Shown piece by piece: positions 14,520 through 21,094 of a DNA stretch of 21,094 nucleotides. Numbering within the stretch: the stretch's first letter is position 1; each line of letters opens with the position of its first letter. The position numbers and the translations under genes are program-made. Source of the DNA: SYFI01 sp046095485. Its GTDB lineage: Bacteria > Actinomycetota > Thermoleophilia > Miltoncostaeales > Miltoncostaeaceae. The notes beneath the pieces are model-generated. The model was not told where the DNA came from. It saw nothing but the letters and a program-made list of their open reading frames with translations, and searched no databases. The stretch is from assembly GCA_046095485.1 (NCBI GenBank), contig JBJTJN010000044.1:1-21094 (forward strand), written 5' to 3'.

Positions 14520-15176
14520 TCAGGCCCGCGGGTTGTCCCAGTGGTCGTCGTGCACGAGCGTACGCCACGGCCGGCGCTTGGCCGCCATGGCGGGCGGGAG
14601 GCCCACGGGGAACTCGGTGGGGTATCCCAGCGGGGTGATGACGGGGAGCTCGAAGTCGGCGGGGATGTCCAGCAGCGCGCGGAAGTCGTCCTCGGCGTAC
14701 CAGTGGAAGACCGTCGGCACGGTGCCGAGCCCGCGGGCGCGGGCCGCCACGAACAGGTTCTCCATGGCGAAGCCCACCGACACCAAATCGGCCACGCGCT
14801 CCCACTCGGCCTGGTCGTCGGGGAAGGCATGCCGTGGCACCACCATCCCGACGATCCACACCGGGACGTGGCGGTAGTTGCCGAGCACCTGCTCGGCGTA
14901 CCCGCGCGCCCACTCGGCGTGTTCGTCGGCGCTCACATCCGGGCCTGCCGGGCGCACGGTCTCGAAGTACTTCGCGCCACCGCGGATGACGATCTCGGCC
15001 ACGGCTTCCCGCAACTCCTTGTCGCGCACCACGATGAAGCTCCAGGCCTGCGCCATGCCGCCGGTGGGGGCGAGCAGCGCGAGCCGGAGGATGGCGTCGA
15101 TGTCCTTGTCGCTCACCGGCTGGTCGGTGTACGACCGCACGCTGCGCCTCAGGCGGATTGCCTCATCGGCATCCAT
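14520..15176 (-). CDS. Nitroreductase-family FMN-dependent oxidoreductase
   Basis: The protein is 218 aa. The N-terminal RRSVRSYTDQPVSDKDIDAILRLALLAPTGGMAQAWSFIVVRD is the FMN-binding start of the nitroreductase fold. Its Arg residues contact the FMN phosphate, and APTGGMAQAWSF takes the place of the usual 'APSagN.QpW' segment. SVGFAMENLFVAARARGLGTVPT and ITPLGYPTE complete the family pattern; the C-terminus (RRPWRTLVHDDHW) is also typical. Members reduce nitro compounds, quinones or flavins with NAD(P)H, and this one's substrate cannot be deduced. The ATG at 15176 was chosen because GAGGAGGG lies 4 nt before it; upstream in-frame sequence is arginine-rich and unlike the family. It follows the topoisomerase gene by 50 nt and precedes the lipoproteins. 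Confidence 0.9.
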   Translation of the reverse strand: MDADEAIRLRRSVRSYTDQPVSDKDIDAILRLALLAPTGGMAQAWSFIVVRDKELREAVAEIVIRGGAKYFETVRPAGPDVSADEHAEWARGYAEQVLGNYRHVPVWIVGMVVPRHAFPDDQAEWERVADLVSVGFAMENLFVAARARGLGTVPTVFHWYAEDDFRALLDIPADFELPVITPLGYPTEFPVGLPPAMAAKRRPWRTLVHDDHWDNPRA

Positions 15177-15180
15177 GGCA

Positions 15181-15188
15181 CCCTCCTC
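15181..15188 (-). promoter_or_regulatory. Strong ribosome binding site for the nitroreductase gene
   Basis: GAGGAGGG on the minus strand, 4 nt before ATG 15176, fixes the start of this gene. Confidence 0.75.
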
Positions 15189-15226
15189 AGCGCGGGGGAC
15201 CCATCGCCCCCGACCCCGGGAATATG

Positions 15227-18169
<2,943 letters not shown>

Positions 18170-18178
18170 GGGGCGGGC

Positions 18179-18209
18179 ACCATAGCACCGGCCCTCGCGC
18201 GCAAATCAA
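18179..18209 (-). promoter_or_regulatory. Candidate promoter of the topoisomerase gene
   Basis: On the minus strand TTGATT (18209-18204) and TATGGT (18184-18179) are separated by 19 nt, slightly longer than ideal. The -10 lies 9 nt before GTG 18169. There is no Shine-Dalgarno sequence between them, so a leaderless or nearly leaderless mRNA is likely. Confidence 0.4.
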
Positions 18210-18219
18210 GCCGCCCTGT

Positions 18220-18261
18220 CACGCCTTCGGCGTGGAATCGCGTTGGCACCCGGTCGCCGGG
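18220..18261 (-). terminator. Possible terminator hairpins after the phosphofructokinase gene
   Basis: Two short inverted repeats follow the stop at 18266: CCCGG-TCG-CCGGG (18249-18261) and CACGCC-TTC-GGCGTG (18220-18234). Neither has a clear T-tract. Position between two co-directional genes with a separate downstream promoter supports termination. Confidence 0.35.
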
Positions 18262-18265
18262 GCGG

Positions 18266-19294
18266 CTATCCGAAGAAGGGCGTGGCGAGGTCGTAGTAGG
18301 ACGCCGGCACGGTCTTGAGGGTGCCCACGGCCTCGGCCAGCGGCACGTCGGTGACCGTGTCGCCGTGCAGCGCGGCCATGCGGCCGAACAGGCCCTCCTG
18401 CACCATCTCGGCCGCGCGGGTGCCGAAGCGCGTGGCCAGCACGCGGTCGCGCGCGGTGGGCGATCCGCCGCGCTGGATGTGCCCCAGCACGGTCACGCGG
18501 GTGTCGTACCCGGTGGCCTCGCGCAGCACCACGCCCAGGCGGTCGCCCACGCCCTGCTGCGCCAGGCGCGCGTGGCCGAACTCATCCAGATCGCCCTGCG
18601 CGCCGACATCGCCGAGGTCCACTCCCTCGCTCACCACCACGATCGAGTAGTCGAGGTCGCGCGCGTGCCGCTGGTTGATGGCCGCGAGCAGCTCGTCGAT
18701 GTCGGGCTTCTCCTCCGGGATCAATATGTAGTCGGCGCCTCCCGCGATTCCTGAGTACAGGGCGATCCACCCGGCGTGCCTTCCCATGACCTCCACCACC
18801 ATCACGCGGTCGTGGCTCTCGGCCGTGGTGTGCAGCCGGTCGATGGCGTCGGTGGCGATCTGCACGGCGGTGTCGAATCCGAAGGTGAAGTCGGTGCCCG
18901 AGAGGTCGTTGTCGATGGTCTTGGGCACGCCCACCACCGGCACGCCGTGCTCGGCGTGCAGCCGGTTGGCCGCGCCGAGGGTGTCCTCGCCGCCGATGGC
19001 CACGAGGGCATCGATGCCGAGGCGCGAGAAGCCGTCGAGCGCGGCATGGGTGGCGTCGTCATCGCGGAAGGGGTTGGTGCGCGAGCTCTTGAGGATCGTG
19101 CCGCCGCGGCCGAGGATGCCGCTCACGTCGGCGGGGGTGAGCGGCTCGGCGTCGGCCTCGATGAGCCCCTTCCACCCGCGCAGGATTCCCACGTGCTCAT
19201 GGCCGAACCGCCGCGCGCCCACCTTCACCACGGCACGGATCACCGCGTTGAGTCCGGGGCAGTCGCCCCCGCCGGTAAGGATCCCCACGCGCAT
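18266..19294 (-). CDS. pfkA: 6-phosphofructokinase, probably pyrophosphate-dependent type
   Basis: The protein is 342 aa. It has the PFK fold signatures GILTGGGDCPGLNAVIR (nucleotide/phosphate loop), VPKTIDNDLSGTDFTFGFDTA (catalytic base D128), VEVMGRHAGWIALYSGIAGGAD (MGR, fructose-6-phosphate binding) and VLGHIQRGGSPTARDR. Two diagnostic positions carry the residues of pyrophosphate-using enzymes. D104 in IGGEDTLGAA corresponds to E. coli Gly104, and K125 in PKTIDND corresponds to E. coli Gly124. This suggests the enzyme phosphorylates fructose-6-phosphate with PPi and is reversible, so it could serve glycolysis and gluconeogenesis. ATP use cannot be excluded by sequence alone, so the symbol pfkA refers to the family only. 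The ATG at 19294 is preceded by a promoter at leaderless distance and no ribosome binding site. Confidence 0.93.
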   Translation of the reverse strand: MRVGILTGGGDCPGLNAVIRAVVKVGARRFGHEHVGILRGWKGLIEADAEPLTPADVSGILGRGGTILKSSRTNPFRDDDATHAALDGFSRLGIDALVAIGGEDTLGAANRLHAEHGVPVVGVPKTIDNDLSGTDFTFGFDTAVQIATDAIDRLHTTAESHDRVMVVEVMGRHAGWIALYSGIAGGADYILIPEEKPDIDELLAAINQRHARDLDYSIVVVSEGVDLGDVGAQGDLDEFGHARLAQQGVGDRLGVVLREATGYDTRVTVLGHIQRGGSPTARDRVLATRFGTRAAEMVQEGLFGRMAALHGDTVTDVPLAEAVGTLKTVPASYYDLATPFFG

Positions 19295-19300
19295 GCGATG

Positions 19301-19330
19301 ACGCTACCCGGCCCCGCGGGGGACGGACAA
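19301..19330 (-). promoter_or_regulatory. Candidate promoter of the phosphofructokinase gene (leaderless)
   Basis: On the minus strand TTGTCC (19330-19325) is 18 nt from TAGCGT (19306-19301), which lies exactly 6 nt before ATG 19294. This places the start of transcription at the start codon. No ribosome binding site is present. Confidence 0.5.
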
Positions 19331-19339
19331 CCCCCGTGT

Positions 19340-19369
19340 TAGGGTCCGGCGAAATTCGCCCCCGGAGGA
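19340..19369 (+). promoter_or_regulatory. Candidate -10 and ribosome binding site of the sedolisin gene
   Basis: TAGGGT (19340-19345) could be a -10 box; no clear -35 is seen. GGAGGA (19364-19369) lies 4 nt before GTG 19374 and is a good ribosome binding site, in contrast to the leaderless-looking divergent phosphofructokinase gene. Confidence 0.5.
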
Positions 19370-19373
19370 AGAA

Positions 19374-21094
19374 GTGCCCCGACGCCTCGCCGTAGCCCTG
19401 GTCGCCGCCTTCGCGGGGGCCGCGCTCTGGGTGGGAGCGGGCACCGCCGTGGCCGGTGGCGTTGGCGCCGGAATCCCCACGGTCGACCAGCATCGGGCCG
19501 GCGCAGTGAGGTTGCGCGCCGTCGATCCCGCCCGCCGGGTGAGCGTGTCCATCACGCTGCGCCACGACGGACGCGGGCTGCTCGCCCGCATCTCGGGCCG
19601 CACGGTGCGCAGTGCCCCGCTTCGCGCGATCGTGCGCCGCCACGGGGCGACCGATGCCGACATCCGCGCCATCGTCCGGTGGGCTCGCGCACATGGCCTG
19701 CACGCCAGGGTGGGCAGCCTGCGCACGCGCGTGATCGTCAGCGGCCCGGCGGGTCGCATGTCGCGCGCCTTCGGGGTGCCGCTGCACCACTACCGCGCCC
19801 GCAGTGGCCGCATGTACGTGGCGGCCCCGGCCCCGGTGCCCGTGCCGCCCGCCATCACCGGGCCCGCCACGGGCGTGGCCGGCCTCGGGCTGGTGCCCAC
19901 GCCCACGCACGTCACCCCCACGGTGCAGCCGCCGCCGGGCATCACCCCCGAGCCGGTGTCGTCCAAGCACGGCTGCGCGGCGAAGCCGTCGATCGACCTG
20001 ACGCCATTCGGGCTCGGCACGCCCATGACGCCGCTCGGCATGGCGCAGGCCTATGGCTTCGATGGCATCGGCGCAGGTGCCGCCTACCCGCCGCAGACCA
20101 TCGCGATCCTCGAGATCAACCAGAACTACGACCCCGCCGACCTCGCGCTCATCCAGCAGCACTGCCGGTTCGGGGCGGGCAGCGCCCCCGTGACCGTGCG
20201 CGCCGTGAACATGCCGGGAGCGCAGACGAACATCGCAACGGGCGGCAACGGCGAGGCCGACCTCGACGCCCAACTGGTGGCCAGCCTCGCCCCGGCGGGA
20301 ACGAGCGTGGTGGTCATCAATGTGTCGCCCGACTCCCCGTCACCCTTCTCCGACTTCCTCGAGCAGGCCGCTGCGCTTCCGAACCTCACGGTGGTGAGCA
20401 TGAGCTACGGCTTCAGCGAGATGGCCCAGGAGATGGGCGACATGGTGCCGCCGGAGGACTTCACGCAGGCCAACACCCTCGGCCAGGCGCTCGTGGCGTC
20501 GGGCGTGAGCATCTTCGCCTCGTCCGGCGACCAGGGCTCGATGGGCCCGCCGGCAAACGTGTGCGCGTCGAACTTCCCCACCTACGGCCTGCCGGGCTAC
20601 GCGTCGGTGAACTGGCCGGCCTCGGCGCCGGGCGTCACCGCGGTGGGCGGCACCATGTGGAATACCCCCGCCCGCACCACGGCCGATGAGCAGGTGTGGA
20701 ACGAGAACGGCGCCGTCACGCACATGCCATGGGCCTGCGTGCTGGCAGGGGGCGGGGGAGGCCAGAGCGCCATCTTCCCGCGTCCCGCGTGGCAGGTGGG
20801 TGCCGGTGCGGCGATCCCCGGCAGCAAGCGCCTGGTTCCCGACGTCACCATGCTGGCGGGCCAGCCCGGCTACTTCACCCTGTCTGGTGGCAACGTGAGC
20901 ACCAGCGAGGGCACGAGCGCCTCCGCTCCGCTGCTGGCATCGGCGATCCTGCGCATCAACGCCGAGCGCCTCGCCGCGGGGAGAAAGGCCGTGGGCTACC
21001 TCAACCCGCTGCTCTACGGACCGCTTGCCGGTGCGATCCAGGACGTCACGGTGGGCAACAACGACATCTTCGGCAACGGCATCTGCTGCACCGC
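19374..21094 (+). CDS. Sedolisin (S53, kumamolisin-like) serine-carboxyl peptidase precursor, C-terminus cut by window edge
   Basis: The frame is open from GTG 19374 to the right edge (573 full codons). Residues 1-30 form a signal peptide (PRRLAVALVAAFAGAALWVG). About 40-170 match a pro-kumamolisin activation domain: VSVSITLRHDGRGLL, SRAFGVPLHHYRARSGRMYVA and PVPPAITG. The catalytic domain carries the sedolisin triad: E294 and D298 in NGEADLDAQL (ExxxD) and S515 in EGTSASAPLLA. The oxyanion Asp is D386 in FASSGDQGSMG. QDVTVGNNDIFG near the edge is the start of the Ca-binding site. Such enzymes are secreted as zymogens and are typically active at acidic pH. A Pro-rich linker containing a lone Cys (SKHGCAAKP) separates the pro and catalytic parts. 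Only the extreme C-terminus is missing. It is divergent from the phosphofructokinase gene, separated by 79 nt. Confidence 0.92.
   Translation, partial: MPRRLAVALVAAFAGAALWVGAGTAVAGGVGAGIPTVDQHRAGAVRLRAVDPARRVSVSITLRHDGRGLLARISGRTVRSAPLRAIVRRHGATDADIRAIVRWARAHGLHARVGSLRTRVIVSGPAGRMSRAFGVPLHHYRARSGRMYVAAPAPVPVPPAITGPATGVAGLGLVPTPTHVTPTVQPPPGITPEPVSSKHGCAAKPSIDLTPFGLGTPMTPLGMAQAYGFDGIGAGAAYPPQTIAILEINQNYDPADLALIQQHCRFGAGSAPVTVRAVNMPGAQTNIATGGNGEADLDAQLVASLAPAGTSVVVINVSPDSPSPFSDFLEQAAALPNLTVVSMSYGFSEMAQEMGDMVPPEDFTQANTLGQALVASGVSIFASSGDQGSMGPPANVCASNFPTYGLPGYASVNWPASAPGVTAVGGTMWNTPARTTADEQVWNENGAVTHMPWACVLAGGGGGQSAIFPRPAWQVGAGAAIPGSKRLVPDVTMLAGQPGYFTLSGGNVSTSEGTSASAPLLASAILRINAERLAAGRKAVGYLNPLLYGPLAGAIQDVTVGNNDIFGNGICCT

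Overview
The window is a GC-rich, gene-dense bacterial chromosome segment. Genes are packed with 1-4 nt overlaps, GTG starts are frequent, and no gap exceeds about 100 nt. Several things point to an actinobacterium: a perfect CGAAC-N4-GTTCG LexA box, an imuB-DUF6504-dnaE2 damage-tolerance cassette, LppX/LprG-like lipoproteins, and a phosphofructokinase with GGED and PKTIDND motifs. My best guess is a deep-branching lineage such as Thermoleophilia, but that is inference and the sequence alone does not settle it. I see no tRNA, rRNA, CRISPR array, prophage or insertion sequence.

Layout. Positions 1-3466 (+) read as one tightly coupled operon: the end of trpD, trpC, a secreted beta-helix protein, a TlpA/CcmG-like thioredoxin and CcmH. 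Positions 3565-5741 (+) carry a DUF72 protein coupled to a secreted alpha/alpha-toroid repeat protein. Positions 5778-7952 (+) carry an A-type Fe-S carrier, a thiolase and a PlsC-type acyltransferase. Positions 7978-12749 (-) hold the SOS mutagenesis cassette, transcribed imuB > DUF6504 > dnaE2 behind a LexA box. Positions 12843-18169 (-) hold a TopB-like type IA topoisomerase, a nitroreductase and two paralogous lipoproteins, ended by a strong hairpin. Positions 18266-19294 (-) hold a phosphofructokinase with the residues of pyrophosphate-dependent enzymes. A sedolisin (S53) protease precursor is read divergently from 19374 (+) and runs off the right edge.

The most interesting part is the SOS cassette. 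imuB has its start codon 2 nt from a perfect LexA operator and is probably leaderless, but it is split by an apparent 1-nt deletion in the middle of the gene. dnaE2 carries an in-frame insertion of about 40 codons in its PHP domain, made of a REP-like palindrome plus a hexanucleotide tandem repeat. No imuA/recA-like partner lies next to the cassette. Other points of note are the uncharacterised C-terminal extension of the topoisomerase, the beta-helix gene wedged between trp and cytochrome c maturation genes, and the PPi-type phosphofructokinase.

I found no clearly undescribed multi-gene system; most genes belong to recognisable families.
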